A stretch of DNA of 64,000 nucleotides from contig MU405233.1 in NCBI GenBank assembly GCA_022836615.1, positions 62,001 through 126,000 of the forward strand, given 5' to 3'. Position 1 is the first letter of the stretch. Every line of letters starts with the position of its first letter. Of the stretch, positions 35,273 through 47,001 are shown piece after piece. Under the pieces are notes generated by a model that saw nothing but the letters and a program-made list of their open reading frames with translations, was not told the origin of the DNA and did no database searches. The stretch is from Annulohypoxylon bovei var. microspora (lineage: Eukaryota > Ascomycota > Sordariomycetes > Xylariales > Hypoxylaceae). The translations under genes and the position numbers were made by a program.

Positions 35273-36941
35273 ATGAAGTCAATCACAGCAGTCGTCCAGC
35301 TACTGCTGGCATCCGGCGCCTCTGCCAGCTTCAGGAAGAATACTGCTGGCATGCAGGTTGGTCCAATTGACGAAGACACTATCCTCGAATTCGGTAACGG
35401 TACGGTAGGTTGGGGTACTTTTGATCAGTTACTCGATCATTCGAATCCTGATCTCGGCACATTTTCGCAGAGATATTGGTATGGGGCGAAGTATTGGAAA
35501 GGTCCAGGTTCGCCAGTTATTCTTGTCAATCCTGGCGAGCAAGCTGCCGATGGTTTCAACGTGTCTTACACCACCAACCAGCGCTTGACGGGGCTTTTCG
35601 CAGATAAGCTTGGCGCTGCAGTTGTTGTCTTGGAGCACCGATATTGGGGTGAATCGTCCCCTTTCGACAACTTAACCGTCGCGAATCTCCAGTACCTTAC
35701 TCTCGAGAACTCCATCAAAGACAACACCTATTTTGCCAACAATTTCGATACGCCGTTTGACACAACCGGAAAAAGCAGCGCGAAAGACGCCCCATGGGTC
35801 TTTACCGGCGGATCTTACCCGGGCGCCCTCGCGGGCTGGATTGCCGCTAAAGATCCCGGCACATTCTGGGCATATTACGGCACTAGTGGTGTGGTCGAGG
35901 CCATTGGAGATTTCTGGCAGTACTTCGTCCCAGTCCAGGAGGCAACGCCTCAGAACTGCAGCTCGGACTTGTCTGCAGTCATCGACTATGTCGACTCTGT
36001 TCTATTGCACGGCAGCCCTAAGGAGAAGGCTCAGTTGAAGAATAAGTTTCAGCTTGGCAACTTGAAGGATGCCGACTTTGCTTCAGCCTTAGAGAACGGA
36101 CCTTGGACTTGGCAGTCTGGCCAATTCTACTCCAGCACTTCCTTGGGGTATAATCCTTACTACCAATTCTGCGATTACGTCGAGAACATGTTTCCCAATT
36201 CCACCAACGCCGTGCCCGGTCCCAAGGGAGTTGGCTTGGCCAAGGCACTAGACGGTTATGCCAACTGGTTCACGACAATTGAGCTTCCTGGATACTGCGA
36301 AAGCTATGGCTACTTTGAAGGCACTTATAATACCGAATGCTTCCAAGCACTGAACGCCTCTAACCCGATCTACCACGACCTCTCGCCAAGCAACGTGGGC
36401 AACCGACAATGGAACTGGATGTTGTGCAACGAGCCCTTCGAGTACTGGCAAGACGGAGCTCCTCAAGACCGTCCTACCATCGTCTCCCGCCTAGTTAACA
36501 AGGCCTACTGGCGTTCTCAATGCCCTCTCTGGTTTCCTGAACCGGAATACGGAATCGCTCAGGGCAAGTCCGCCGAGGATGTGAACAAGTATACGGGTGG
36601 CTGGTCCGAGTCCAACGTAACTCGCTTGACAATGGTGAATGGGCAATGGGACCCGTGGCGCGATTCTAGTAAGTTCAATTTCCTTTTTCAAGTCCAAGAA
36701 TCCTTTATCTCTATCAGAATAAAATCTAATTCGATATAAAGCCCTCAGTTCCACGTTCCGTCCTGGCGGCCCGAAGGAGAGCACGCCCGAGTTTCCCATC
36801 CAGGTTGTGGAGCATGGCACGCATTGCTCTGATCTCTATGGCCAGAATTGGGCCGTTAATCCTGGTGTCAAGGCCGTCGCCGACAATCAGGTGTCCATTA
36901 TGGCAACTTGGGTGCAGGAGTTTTACGACCAAAAGAAGTAA
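35273..36941 (+). CDS. Secreted serine peptidase, S28 family (prolyl carboxypeptidase-like)
   Basis: Exons are 35273-36668 and 36742-36941, joined across a 73-bp intron (A|GTAAGT ... AAAG) with matching phase (531 aa). The ATG at 35273 opens a signal peptide (KSITAVVQLLLASGASA). The alpha/beta-hydrolase core has VVLEHRYWGES, nucleophile motif GGSYPG (S181), the aspartate in NGQWDPWR (about D460) and the histidine in EHGTHCSD (about H493), i.e. a complete S28 triad. Several N-glycosylation sequons (NVS, NLT, NCS, NAS, NVT) fit secretion. Family members cleave after proline at peptide ends. Promoter-side DNA includes the right end of the 1.47-kb transposon. Confidence 0.94.
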
Positions 36942-38449
36942 ATCATATATATATGTGTATCATATTTATAATGAACTATGTAACTTAGTATGTATATGGT
37001 ATTATTCAAAATATAATAATTCATTTTAGGCGTTTAAAGGCTATGTTTCCTCTTGACTAGGTATGATAGGAGTATATGAACGGATAAGATGAATACCCCC
37101 TATCCGTGTATTCAATACACTACCTGCTTCAGTGCCCATACTTCTAGCTTTTTATATATTGGGCCACTTTTGAGTCCTTGATATTAGGCGGTGCTTGACA
37201 TTTATTTACTACTTTATAGCCATGTAAATTAACTAACTTCATGTAGACCTGAGCTTGCTAGAACCGCCCATTGCTAGTTCTAGAGCAATTCGAAAGGAAT
37301 ATAATATATACCTAGGTATTTTCCCATGTAGTAAAGTTGAAGAAAGACGAATGGGGTTTATAGTAGACAATACCTTTAAGAAGCGTACCTCTTAGGTACC
37401 TATTAACCCCTTTATGTACAGGGGCTTGGCACATATCCGAAACCCTTTACGTGCCTACCTAGGTAGGTTATTTCTGTACAGACTTACGACTATTATACGA
37501 TGACATATAAGAAGACGCATATCTAGGAATGTTAACTACAAGACTAAGGGTGGACAGCATCTATGTGTTATTTCTTCAAGTCTCCTCCTTATTTTAGATT
37601 TCCATAGTCTCAAGTTCTCACTGTAATCCTAGCTTGTCGATAGGATAAAGATGGAAAGGGAGGGGCATATTCAAGATATGTTTACGAGAGTGTCGTTTAG
37701 TCCTTATGTCGTTGAATTCCTAAAAAGGACTCGCAGGGCAAGAACCTCAGATCGAGACACCTCTTTCTGTGTATGCTACTTCTCTAGATGCTGGGTAAAA
37801 ATAAAAATAAACCTTTACATCTTTCTTCTTCACCTTATAATTTCTACACATTCTGGATTCAAAGGAATTCAACATTCTTCATTCACTTACGAGTACGTGA
37901 AACCATCCAGAATTTGAGAATTCCTACATCCATAATCTGAGGCTCAATACTATTATTGTCCCTTCCAAGTTTGGTGCTTCTCTCTCACTCGCCTTCAAAA
38001 AGCCATGACCCTCAATTTCCACCGAAGAGACTGTTTTGACTGGGCCCACGATACTAAATTCTAGGAAACAAGTTCCCTGACAGCTACAGGGTCGGGGAAG
38101 GAACAGCAGAGATATTGCGTTCACAATTGCCTAGGTACGTATATAGCAGTCGAATCAATCATTTTACACCTCTCTACCGCGTCTATCTACTTTTCCGCCT
38201 ATGTTCTTACAACTTACCAACTTACCCAAATACACCCTACACCACCCATCATATTTATTCTCTAGACTGAACACCATTACCTTGACTTCCTTTTCAATCA
38301 TCGTCTAGGTAAAGAAAAACAGCTCTCATCTTCCATCCAAAGCCTTACCTCTCCCTACATCAATAACTAACCAGGTACTTGCGGTGAAGCAATACTAGCC
38401 AAAACCCAAAACCAAAACACTCTTCCGACTCCAACCACCCGTCGACACC
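36942..38449. other. Intergenic, no supported gene
   Basis: 1.5 kb between two plus-strand genes, AT-rich, with CCTAGG palindromes near 37310, 37457 and 38130. The last 200 bp is pyrimidine/A-rich leader of the F-box-like gene. The frame at 37651-37917 shows no domain. Confidence 0.55.
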
Positions 38450-40270
38450 ATGGCGTCCATGAACACTATCCCCGAAGAGATTACCCGTATGGTTGTAGAG
38501 TTGATTCACGCGGCCTGTCCCGGAAGCTTGAACTCTCTCGCCTTGGTGAACTCATCATTCCACAAGCATGTGGTAGAGTTCAGACTTCGAACTTGGACCT
38601 TCCACCATGGAAACCTCGAAGAGGATTTAGAACATATCAAGGTCAAAGACGTTTGGCGATTTATCCGACGCATCAATATCAACGACTATATGGGAGTTAA
38701 GGCCAACCTTTGTGACTCCTTGCCCAAGATGAAGATGTTGCGAGATATCGAGCTCCTCTGTGGTTTCGTTCACAAGGATCTCGGAAAGACTTTACTCAAG
38801 TCTCTCCAAGACCAACCTCATGTGCGTCTCCATGCAACGTTCGCCAGTCATCCTGTTCGATTTACCCTAGCAAGAACAAATCTTCACGTCTTCGTGGGAA
38901 GTCCCAACTTGTATTCGTTGCACATAAAACACCAATACGCCACCAAAACTTCTTGTCTCGAAGTGACTTTGCCGCTGAAGCGTATTCTTCTCACCTGTGC
39001 GAACCTTCGCCACCTAACACTCGACATCAAACCAATCCCTTTTGGTCAGCCAGTCGAGTACTGCGGATTTGGATTCGTCAAGGGTGAGCGACCTCTGGCA
39101 GCCCTCGAGACGTTACGGGTGATGGCATATCCGTTCGGGAAGAGGGACTCAAGTCCTACCCCCTCTAAACCTAACGTAGTGGGATACCCACTATATGGGA
39201 GTGAGCAATTATACTGGGCAACGCATTTCGACTGGACCAATATAACCCAACTTAGTATTCGCGACACGTGGATGTTCACCCGCCACTTGGCGAAGTTGAA
39301 ATCCCTCAAGGAGGTGGATCTTACCAGCGACCCGTGGGGACACCATGCGACAAAATTCCTGGAGGGGATCCCAGCAAATCTTGAGAGCATCAAGGTGCAT
39401 GAGTTAGAGGCACCCTGCATAGATGCTATCATAAAGCACGGAAGTACACTTCGTGTGCTTCACATCACCAGCGACAACCGAAGACTGACGTCTCCGCCCA
39501 ATGTTCCGAGCATACCACTGGACGAGGAGATTCTTCATCTCATCCAAGACGAATGCCCGTATATCGAGGATCTGGGGATCAGTTTCCGCAGAGAAGCCGT
39601 CTGGGATGAAGAGATCTTGGATGCCGTTGCGGAATTCCCGAAGCTGCGCAGCCTGACGCTATACTTCGACTACTCCCATCACGGTTTCAGTGAAAAGCTT
39701 CTTCCAGAAATGACTTACAAGGGAGCTCTAGACGTTTTCGAGTACCACCGTGTCACCGCGCCATCTAACCGGAACTGTCCACTCCGGGAGGTCCATCTTC
39801 TCGCCGGCCTGTTCCACCCAACGGATAAGGAGAACCTTAATGTCCGCTCCACGAACGAGCTTGAGTGGGCAAATAGCAGCCGAATCTCGTTTATCTGCGA
39901 ACTCGACGAGCGCGATGACCATGCAGCCCGGGGCTGCGCCCTGGTCACATGCCCAGAACTTTCGGAGGACGAAAACGAAATCTGTCAGATAGCCATAGGG
40001 GCGCACTGCGATCCCCTGGAGATGGTCGATAGGTCGCCGACCGAGCCGAGACTGAAGACGGTTTCGACGAAGTTCAGGCTCGCGTGGTTCGGTCCGCTGT
40101 CTCTAGACAATTGGCTGGACAAGCGAAACCAGCGGATCCAGAACTATTGGGTGTACAGACCTGGAGAAGTCAACTTCTTCATGAGAAACGGCATAGACTA
40201 CGTCGTGGAGGACGAGGAAGATTGGGAAGAGCTGCGACGCTGGACTTGCCATCCCACATTCGACTCTTAG
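38450..40270 (+). CDS. F-box/leucine-rich-repeat-like hypothetical protein
   Basis: Single exon, 606 aa, ATG at 38450 in a good context (ACCATGG). The first 45 residues (IPEEITRMVVELI ... LNSLALVNSSFHKHV) fit a fungal F-box, which would bind Skp1 in an SCF ubiquitin ligase. The rest has irregular leucine-rich segments (LRHLTLDIKPI, LKEVDLTSDPW, LRVLHITSD, LRSLTLYFDY) typical of substrate-recognition regions. The C-terminus is Trp/Asp-rich (VVEDEEDWEELRRW). No transmembrane segment is seen. Codon use and GC are like the housekeeping genes rather than the AT-rich flanks. The substrate is unknown. Confidence 0.76.
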   Translation: MASMNTIPEEITRMVVELIHAACPGSLNSLALVNSSFHKHVVEFRLRTWTFHHGNLEEDLEHIKVKDVWRFIRRININDYMGVKANLCDSLPKMKMLRDIELLCGFVHKDLGKTLLKSLQDQPHVRLHATFASHPVRFTLARTNLHVFVGSPNLYSLHIKHQYATKTSCLEVTLPLKRILLTCANLRHLTLDIKPIPFGQPVEYCGFGFVKGERPLAALETLRVMAYPFGKRDSSPTPSKPNVVGYPLYGSEQLYWATHFDWTNITQLSIRDTWMFTRHLAKLKSLKEVDLTSDPWGHHATKFLEGIPANLESIKVHELEAPCIDAIIKHGSTLRVLHITSDNRRLTSPPNVPSIPLDEEILHLIQDECPYIEDLGISFRREAVWDEEILDAVAEFPKLRSLTLYFDYSHHGFSEKLLPEMTYKGALDVFEYHRVTAPSNRNCPLREVHLLAGLFHPTDKENLNVRSTNELEWANSSRISFICELDERDDHAARGCALVTCPELSEDENEICQIAIGAHCDPLEMVDRSPTEPRLKTVSTKFRLAWFGPLSLDNWLDKRNQRIQNYWVYRPGEVNFFMRNGIDYVVEDEEDWEELRRWTCHPTFDS

Positions 40271-41451
40271 AGGTAGAAGTTTACCTTTCACGTACCTGAT
40301 CATAGATCAACTACAATAGCCTATGTACCTAAGTATGGTACCCTCACTTCGACCGCGATCCATCTGGTATACCAGGGGAAATATATGAATCGGAGTTGAA
40401 GTTGCTGCAAGTCGGTGTCTCCGACTACATTTCGTTTCCTTTCGTTTATTTCCTATGTTTTTTCCGAGCATTACTGAAGGTTAGTCTACAACTACCTATA
40501 TAGAGGGCCGCAGTTAGCTGACTATCATATTTAGGTGCTCTTACGCGACTTGATTCAAATTGCCGAGTCGCGTACCGTTATTTCAATTTCCTTTTCGATC
40601 CGACTGAGTTTTATCCTATTCGTCTTGATTTTCGATTTCTCGCCATCTCGCCACAGCCTACCGAGTCTCAACGGAGACAGAAAGGCACCGACTTGATCAT
40701 TTAGCACGAACTTAGGTTCCAGCAACGAAGTATACACAGAGTCTGATAGGGTGGACGTGGACCTTAATAGGGGGGGTAGGAAGGAGTTTTTCATTCAGTG
40801 CCGAATCGTTTTCCTTTCTTTCTTTCTTTTTCATTTCATTTCTTTCTTTCAAACTTCTGATTAGCAGGAAAAACTTGCAAAATGGTACCGCTATCTACCT
40901 CGGGATGACGGTGGGAAAACTTTTGGATGGAAATCTGAGGAATGCTGGAAGGGGTCTGGAAATGTCGTGGGGTTGAGATTGATTGACAATGGCACACGAT
41001 AACTGATAGTACAATCAATTGCTTTGCATTGTAACAGAATTTGAAGCTGGACCAAGTGAATGAATGAGGGCTGGTTGACTCGTTCGTAATGCTAAAAGTA
41101 AGAAACCAGCCTAGAGAACTTGATAGTATGGGGCAAATCGTCACTTCAGATCAAGGCCGCGTATCATGAAACTGACCTATTAACTATACCGGGGAGATAC
41201 GGGTGTAAGTGAATAAAGGTCGTAAGCTGTAGGAACGTCCTGAAGGAAGATTTGCTGAATTTCTCCTATTACGAAAGAGCTAGGTAAACGAGTCTTACAC
41301 CCAAAGTCCTAAGGTTAGACACGTAGAAAAATCACTTTCGTCAGACCAGTTCAATCGGAGTATAAGCGTACCTGTCTTTAGACAGTTTATTCATGTTCCA
41401 TCTACTAGCATGCAAGCCTCTGACCTAATAGCTGCGGCCCATATCCCAAGT
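40271..41451. other. Intergenic between convergent genes
   Basis: 1.18 kb between the F-box-like gene (+) and ZUO1 (-). It includes CTTTCTTTCTTTC runs at 40811-40851. Minus frames at 40555-40794 and 40836-41144 are low-complexity. Nothing supported beyond likely 3' UTRs. Confidence 0.55.
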
Positions 41452-42847
41452 TTACGCCAACGACTTGGTCTCGCCATCCTTCAGCTTGCCAGCCGCAACA
41501 AGGCGCTTGACCTCGTCGCTCCACACGCCCTTGATCTCGTCCGCGACCTTGAGGCCGTTTAGCTTGCCCGCTAGAGCCGCGACCTCGTCGGGGTCGATCT
41601 TGCCCTGGATCAGCTCCACGTCATTGAGCACGGAATCGATCTGAGCCGGGCTGGCGGAGCCGGCGCCGGCAAAGTAGTTGGCATCTTTGACGGAGCCACG
41701 GAGCACACGCTTGTTCTTCTTGACTGCGTTCTTGGCAGCCTCCTTGGCCTTCTTGTTGGCGTCGCGCTCTGATTTCGCCTTCTCCTCTGCCTCCTTGGCG
41801 GCCTTCTCTTCGGCCTCCTTCTTCAAGCGGGCGTCCTCCTTTGCCTTCTTCTCGGCCGCTTCCTTGTCGAGACGCTTCTTATTCTTGGCGGCGTTGGCCT
41901 CCTGGCGGAACTTCTTGATGCGCTCGTCGCTAGCAGAGCAGTCGTCCAACAGCTTGCGCAGGCGAGCGTTGTCCTCGGCCTTCTTCTTTTTACGGGCGTT
42001 GGCGTTCTTGCGCTCCATGTGACGCTTCTGGTCACGGTTCTCGTTGTCGTCGGGAACATCCTCATCCAAGTATTCGAAGGATCTCCACGAGTCGAAATTG
42101 TACCAGAAGTTGTAGAAGTTCTCGACGTCTTCTTTGGCGGAATTCTCGTCACCGAAGCTTGGCACGGGTTGCTGCTTGGAGAAGCGGGCCTCGGACTTGA
42201 AAACGCGGCTCCAGAGCTTGTAGGGGTTGCCCTTGGACAGCTCCTTCTTGCTAGGCTGATCGACATCGGCCTTCTCATCAACCGAATCGAATTGTCTACG
42301 CTTGACGGGGTCGAGCAAGACCTCGGTAGCTTTCTGGATGCACTTGAAGAAGTTGTCGTCCTCGGTGCTGCCCTGGGCTGCCTTCTTGTCGGGGTGGTGC
42401 TTCAAGACCTTCTTGCGGTGTGCGCGCTTGATCTGGTCTTCTGTAGCCTTGTGGCGGTATTTGGATAGACCAAGAACTTGATAGTGATCTTGTGACTATA
42501 CGCAAGGGCGTTAGTGAACGGTAAAAGTCAATTGGGATTAGTCAATGGTTTACCTTCCAGTCCTTGGCTTCCCGCTGAAGCATCATAGGATCCTCGGGTT
42601 CGCTGACATCGCTCTCATCGTCCTTCTCAATTTTCTTCGCGCTCTCCTGAGCCTGGATACGGTCATCTTCGGAGAATGTGCGCTTATGACGAGCACGGCG
42701 GGCGTGGGCGAGGAAGTGGGGTCCGACAGGCTCGATAGTGCGTTGAGTAGACGCCGTAATAGAACCGATGGGTTTGAAGTCCTTTTCTGCTGACCAACCT
42801 TCCGGCAGGACAGGCAGTGGCCGTACTACAGTCGTTGCCGTAGCCAT
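41452..42847 (-). CDS. ZUO1: Zuotin, ribosome-associated J-protein
   Basis: J-domain co-chaperone of the ribosome-associated complex, working with an Hsp70 (Ssz1) at the ribosome exit to help new chains fold. Exons are 42554-42847 and 41452-42495, with a 58-bp intron (AAG|GTAAAC ... ACTAAC ... TATAG) and matching phase (445 aa; yeast Zuo1 is 433). The N-terminus carries RPLPVLPEGWSAEKDFKPIG. The J-domain (about 102-170) includes HYQVLGL and the HPD motif (132-134, in LKHHPDKK). Next is the zuotin-specific FYNFWYNFDSWRSFEYLDED, then long Lys/Glu/Ala-rich helices that bind the ribosome (RLDKEAAEKKAKEDARLKK), and a C-terminal four-helix part (EVAALAGKLNGLK). The next ATG downstream would remove conserved N-terminal sequence. 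It shares a 370-bp divergent promoter with MZM1. Confidence 0.95.
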
Positions 42848-43217
42848 TTTCACTATCGGTGTATGGCTTCGATTTTGGTTGAAAAGAGGAAAAGTAAAAA
42901 TGTGGGGTCTAAGTGGGAAACTTTTTTTTACTTCACAAAAGTTGTTGCAGGGGTACGACGCATTAAGGCTGCGGCTGCATTATCCAATTGGCGCAAGCAC
43001 TAATAGTGGAACTACATAGAGGGTTCAGCCTCGTGAATCGCATTAGCCACAATTGATAGATCCAACTCTATTATCAGCCACCAATTTTTTGCGATTTCAC
43101 AAGCTCGAAACTTCAACATATCACTTACGAAAGGCTTGACCTAATTGTCCCATTATTCTCCTAATAACAGCATATTTTCCCGCTAGCAAACCATCGATTC
43201 CGAGACAAAGTATGACC
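42848..43217. promoter_or_regulatory. Divergent promoter between ZUO1 and MZM1
   Basis: 370 bp separate the two start codons. Both genes serve basic protein homeostasis (cytosolic ribosome and mitochondrial complex III), so shared control is possible. No specific binding site is identified. Confidence 0.5.
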
Positions 43218-43663
43218 ATGGCTTTGCCTGCTTATAGAGGCTTGCTCCGAGCGGCGAGGATAGCTTTCCAAGGCACGATGAACCTAACTCGGCGCAACCC
43301 TCGTTAGACGATTATTAACTGTATGAATTAGGCGATGAACGGGTCTTAAATGCTGCGCGATCCTCGATACGTGAAGGCTTCCTAGTCAACGCCTCGCTAG
43401 GACAAACGAACCCCGAATTACCAAGCGCCATAAAACATGCCGAAGAAATTGCTGCTATACTACGACAAAATATAGTTCAGGGCAAGAAGGATGGTGAAAT
43501 ATATAGTAAGCTGTGGATTAAAGAACTTGCTGTTGATTTATGTCTAATAGCATGTGTAGAACTACGGATACACGAAGACACTGAACGTGGGGACAACGAT
43601 ACTGTGAAATTTCCAGACGGCCAGACGGTTAAGATTGACGGCAAGACGTGCTCCGATAGATGA
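43218..43663 (+). CDS. MZM1: Mzm1-like LYR-motif mitochondrial protein
   Basis: Small gene with three short exons: 43218-43272, 43332-43505 and 43560-43663 (110 aa). The product begins MALPAYRGLLRAARIAFQGD, carrying the LYR-like motif, and continues IREGFLVNAS, IKHAEEIAAILRQNIVQGKK, LRIHEDTERGDNDT and a C-terminal GKTCSD. This matches the complex III assembly chaperone Mzm1, which stabilises the Rieske protein in the mitochondrial matrix. Intron 2 (GTAAGC ... GTAG) is normal. Intron 1 would start with GC rather than GT (AAG|GCACGA) and end TTAG; no GT donor gives the family sequence. An in-frame ATG six bases upstream (43212) is an alternative start. The gene lies tail-to-tail with SLT11, 185 bp apart. 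Confidence 0.85.
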
Positions 43664-43848
43664 AGATGATACGGACCGAAATGATCGTGCCCGTGAAGCT
43701 TTGTATTATATCATGATACCCATCGTGTACCAACAAACATCATCGCCACTCGTCAGGTGGCTGCGCGTAATGACCATGAATATCTCCCCAACCCTTTTAT
43801 AATCGCAATGCCTAAACGCCATCCATGCAATGAATCGCCTGCTCTAAT

Positions 43849-45021
43849 TTAATCTCCAGCCAAACTAGCGTAGTTGACGTCTTCTGCTCCCGGCGGTGCT
43901 GCGAGTAGGGACATACTCTCGAGATCCTGTTGTGGAGCTCCAGCCTGGCCTGATCCATCATGACCTGGCGCAGCTTCGATCGCCTTAGGACCATTCTGCC
44001 CTCGCCGGCGGTCAGGGAATGCCGACCGTCCATCTCTAGCCATCGTTGCTCTTTCCTCCTTGTTCATCGTCCCGATAGCCTTGGGTAAGCTCCACCGTAC
44101 TCGTAGTGGACATCCCGCAATCACTGCGCGGCCTTGGCAAGCCTCCGCAGCTTTCTCGGCGGCCTCTCTTGTCTCGTAGTTGATAAATGCGCAGTGCGAC
44201 ATGTGGCTGCAGATCAGTGACTTGATCTTTCCATGCTCCTTGAAGAAGTCACGGATCTTGTACTCGGGAAGGTCGTCCTCGACACCTGTTACGAAAATAC
44301 TCATGATGGACCTGTCGGAGGGTGGTATCCAGTCCTTGGGACCGGGCGGTAGTTGCGACGCGCTCGGGAACGGTCTACCTCCTCTTCCTTGTCGTGCGCC
44401 GGGCCTTGCGCCCGCAGCCGTAGCTGCTCTGGAGTCGCGAGTTCGTATCGGTCCGGGCCCACCAACACCAGCTCCGACCGCTGGGTCACCTCCTGTCGAA
44501 CTTCCGCTAGGTTTTGACTCGGTCGCATTCCCATCCTCAATCGCCCTTCCCTTTCTGAAGTAGGGTTTGCTGTTTGCCAGTTTTCGTAGCAGTTCGCGTG
44601 CTTTCTCGTCAGTTTTTTCGTACTCCTCGGTGCCTCTACCCTCCTCGAGAGCCTTCTCGTTGTTCTGGGCAAAGTACTCGCGATTGACCTCGCTTTGGGG
44701 ACCGGGCGCAACCATTTTGAGGGCGGCGTCACGTAGCTGGATAGGCAAGCCGAATTGCAAGTCGAGCATGCAGCACTGACAGCAGTTCTTCATGCGGGCG
44801 CACGTAAGACAGACGTTTGTGCGCTTCTTGCGGCCGTGGGATCGGTCCGCCGCCCACGAAAACACGGTGTAGGGTCGCGTGCAGATCTTGCATTCGGCGC
44901 CATAATCCTCCTTCAACATCTTGACATACGGGTTGGGCGGTAGGCAGTTTTCGCATACCGACGGGAAGTCGGTCGACTCCCAGCCGGATCGGTTGAGATC
45001 TTGTTTTATTTGGGGCGGCAT
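43849..45021 (-). CDS. SLT11: Pre-mRNA splicing factor Slt11/Ecm2 (RBM22-like)
   Basis: Component of the activated spliceosome that contacts U6 and U2 snRNA. Single exon, 390 aa, ATG at 45021 (the frame is open further up, but family proteins start here: MPPQIKQDLNRSGWES). The N-terminal half holds Cys clusters that bind zinc (VCENCLPPNPYVKM, ECKICTRPY, CLTCARMKNCCQCC). The central part (about 130-230) is variable and Gly/Ala-rich. An RRM spans about 250-320 (SIFVTGVEDDLPEYKIRDFF, KSLICSHMSHCAFINYETR, PLRVRWSLPK). The C-terminal tail is disordered. This is an essential-type housekeeping gene, and an inverted-repeat element sits only 79 bp upstream of its start codon. Confidence 0.95.
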   Translation of the reverse strand: MPPQIKQDLNRSGWESTDFPSVCENCLPPNPYVKMLKEDYGAECKICTRPYTVFSWAADRSHGRKKRTNVCLTCARMKNCCQCCMLDLQFGLPIQLRDAALKMVAPGPQSEVNREYFAQNNEKALEEGRGTEEYEKTDEKARELLRKLANSKPYFRKGRAIEDGNATESKPSGSSTGGDPAVGAGVGGPGPIRTRDSRAATAAGARPGARQGRGGRPFPSASQLPPGPKDWIPPSDRSIMSIFVTGVEDDLPEYKIRDFFKEHGKIKSLICSHMSHCAFINYETREAAEKAAEACQGRAVIAGCPLRVRWSLPKAIGTMNKEERATMARDGRSAFPDRRRGQNGPKAIEAAPGHDGSGQAGAPQQDLESMSLLAAPPGAEDVNYASLAGD

Positions 45022-45099
45022 GATGCTGTTGCGAAGTTGTTGTTGATAAATGAAAATTGATTTGGTTAGTATCAAAGTATTATCAAGGTACGTAAATTA

Positions 45100-45842
45100 C
45101 GGTAACTTTAATTGTACAGGTGCTACTTTTTGAAAATACAGGTAAATCCACTTTTACCCCATAGCTTGCTTTCTATTGGCTACTGGCCAACTTACTTCCA
45201 TTTTTAGAACTTTGCGACCGCGAAGGCCTTTCAACCAATCAAAGCGCGTAAATTGCGTTTCTTAATTGCATCACTTTCAATCACTTTCAGGCCATGGTAA
45301 CCTTTTATTTAAATTGAAAAAAATTCTTGTGCATCGTATCTTAGCTGGTATATATCGCATTCTTATTAAAAATGGGAGGGCATAATAATTGATTGAAATC
45401 TACGCTGTTTAAACTTACCTTAAGTAAGCATGTTGACTTCTAAGGGTATCACGTGTTGCTGCTAAGAAATTTAATGCGCTTACTTTAAACCCCCAAAACA
45501 CATACAAATAGTTGATGCATTGAAATAAAATTTATATCATTCGATTCGTTAAATTAAGAGCTTTATAAATATGTAATTTATATTATTATAAGTACATTGA
45601 ATGGAAAGTTATTTGAATTTGTGTTAGATATTAATGTTTTAAGTTTAGACCATTAAAAAGTCACGTGGTACCCTTTATGTCACCACGTAACCTGCATAAT
45701 AACGTTTTTATGGAAGATATACGCAAGTATCTAAGTATTGTGGGTACTTCAAGGGCTTTGGTGGTTTAACCAATAATGTGCTTAATAAAAGTGGATTTAC
45801 CTGTATTTTCAAAAAGTAACACCTGTACAATTAAAGTTACCG
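45100..45842. mobile_element. 743-bp MITE with 57-bp terminal inverted repeats (Mutator-like)
   Basis: The ends at 45100-45156 and 45786-45842 are inverted copies beginning CGGTAACTTTAATTGTACAG, identical over 57 bp except one C/T difference. The element is flanked by the 9-bp direct repeat CGTAAATTA (45091-45099 and 45843-45851), which is the insertion footprint. The inside is AT-rich, has no open frame of note and cannot encode a transposase. Near-identical ends suggest a recent insertion. Length, TIR and 9-bp duplication fit a Mutator-like MITE; the superfamily is inference. Its left end lies 79 bp upstream of the SLT11 start codon, inside the expected promoter or 5' UTR. Confidence 0.88.
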
Positions 45843-45851
45843 CGTAAATTA

Positions 45852-47001
45852 GGAATTTAGATGTTTAGTAATCAAGTGGGTCGAGATTTATCTGATGTGG
45901 CAGATGTGGCTAGTGCAGTGGCAGGGTACAAAGTACATCTAGTGGCGTTATGTTCGGTCAATTCGGATCCAGGGGTATGGATCTGCTTACATAAGATGAT
46001 GTAGTTCATCGATTTTATGTACATTAACTACCTAACAACAAATAAAGATCATTGATGACATTTTCCCCACGGGGTTCCTTCATCCTTCATCCCTCATCCC
46101 TCACATGTGCATCTAACCAATCGTTAGAATATCGATATAAATCTAATAATTCGTACCGTAGAATTTAAGTTCGGGCCTAAAGTTTCAACTTTTATCCTAC
46201 TGGCTACGATACTTTTAGATAGTTCACACCTCAACAACTTCAAACTATCGTGAGTTCTCCTATTTCTTGTCCCTCTCATTCGCATCACCACGCCACTTAG
46301 TATCTTAATCGCCTGGATAGAGACGGATTCTAATAATCTGCGTAGTCAATAAATATGGATCTCATATCATTAGGTCGATACCTGCCATTGGCTACCAGCG
46401 CTGCCTGACTACCTGACTGCTACAATTTCTCACGAAGACTTCATTCTCCATCCATTAGATTATGATTCCACATTTACCTTTTACTACGGCCCGGTCGGCT
46501 CGTCTGCTACTGTTGAATTATAAACTCAGTTAGTTAAGCCACCGAGTGCTTCCCCGCAACTGAGGTCCGAGTTGGGAAGAATTGTGGAATTGGGTCCTTG
46601 TACCATGTTATCCTCGTATCATGTCACAAGCACTGCCAACTTTCCATATGGTACATGCTGGATAACTACATAGAGGTCTACCGTTCTCTAAGCCGTTTCC
46701 CAGGGACGAGATAGCGTGCGTGTAGGTTTGAAGCAGCTCACGAGACCACATTCAACCAACTAAGCCCGCGGACCGGAACCTCAAGTGGCGCGTTATTTCT
46801 CTTGTATGCTGATAAAATGGCGTATCGAATCTTAAATGGGGTGAATCTATTCCCCGTCCCCTTGAAACCGGAGGGACGAGAGGGTGGTTATATATGTCTA
46901 TTCCCCATCTTTTTTCCTTCATGGAAGCACCCGGATTTCCTCTGCACCTCTTATCTTTTAAACCCTGATCACCTATCTATGTATTTATTCTTCGGATAAA
47001 G
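45852..47001. other. Intergenic upstream of MFS gene
   Basis: About 1.15 kb between the MITE and the MFS start, with repeated CATCCTTCATCCCTCATCCC (46079-46101). No gene supported. Confidence 0.5.
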
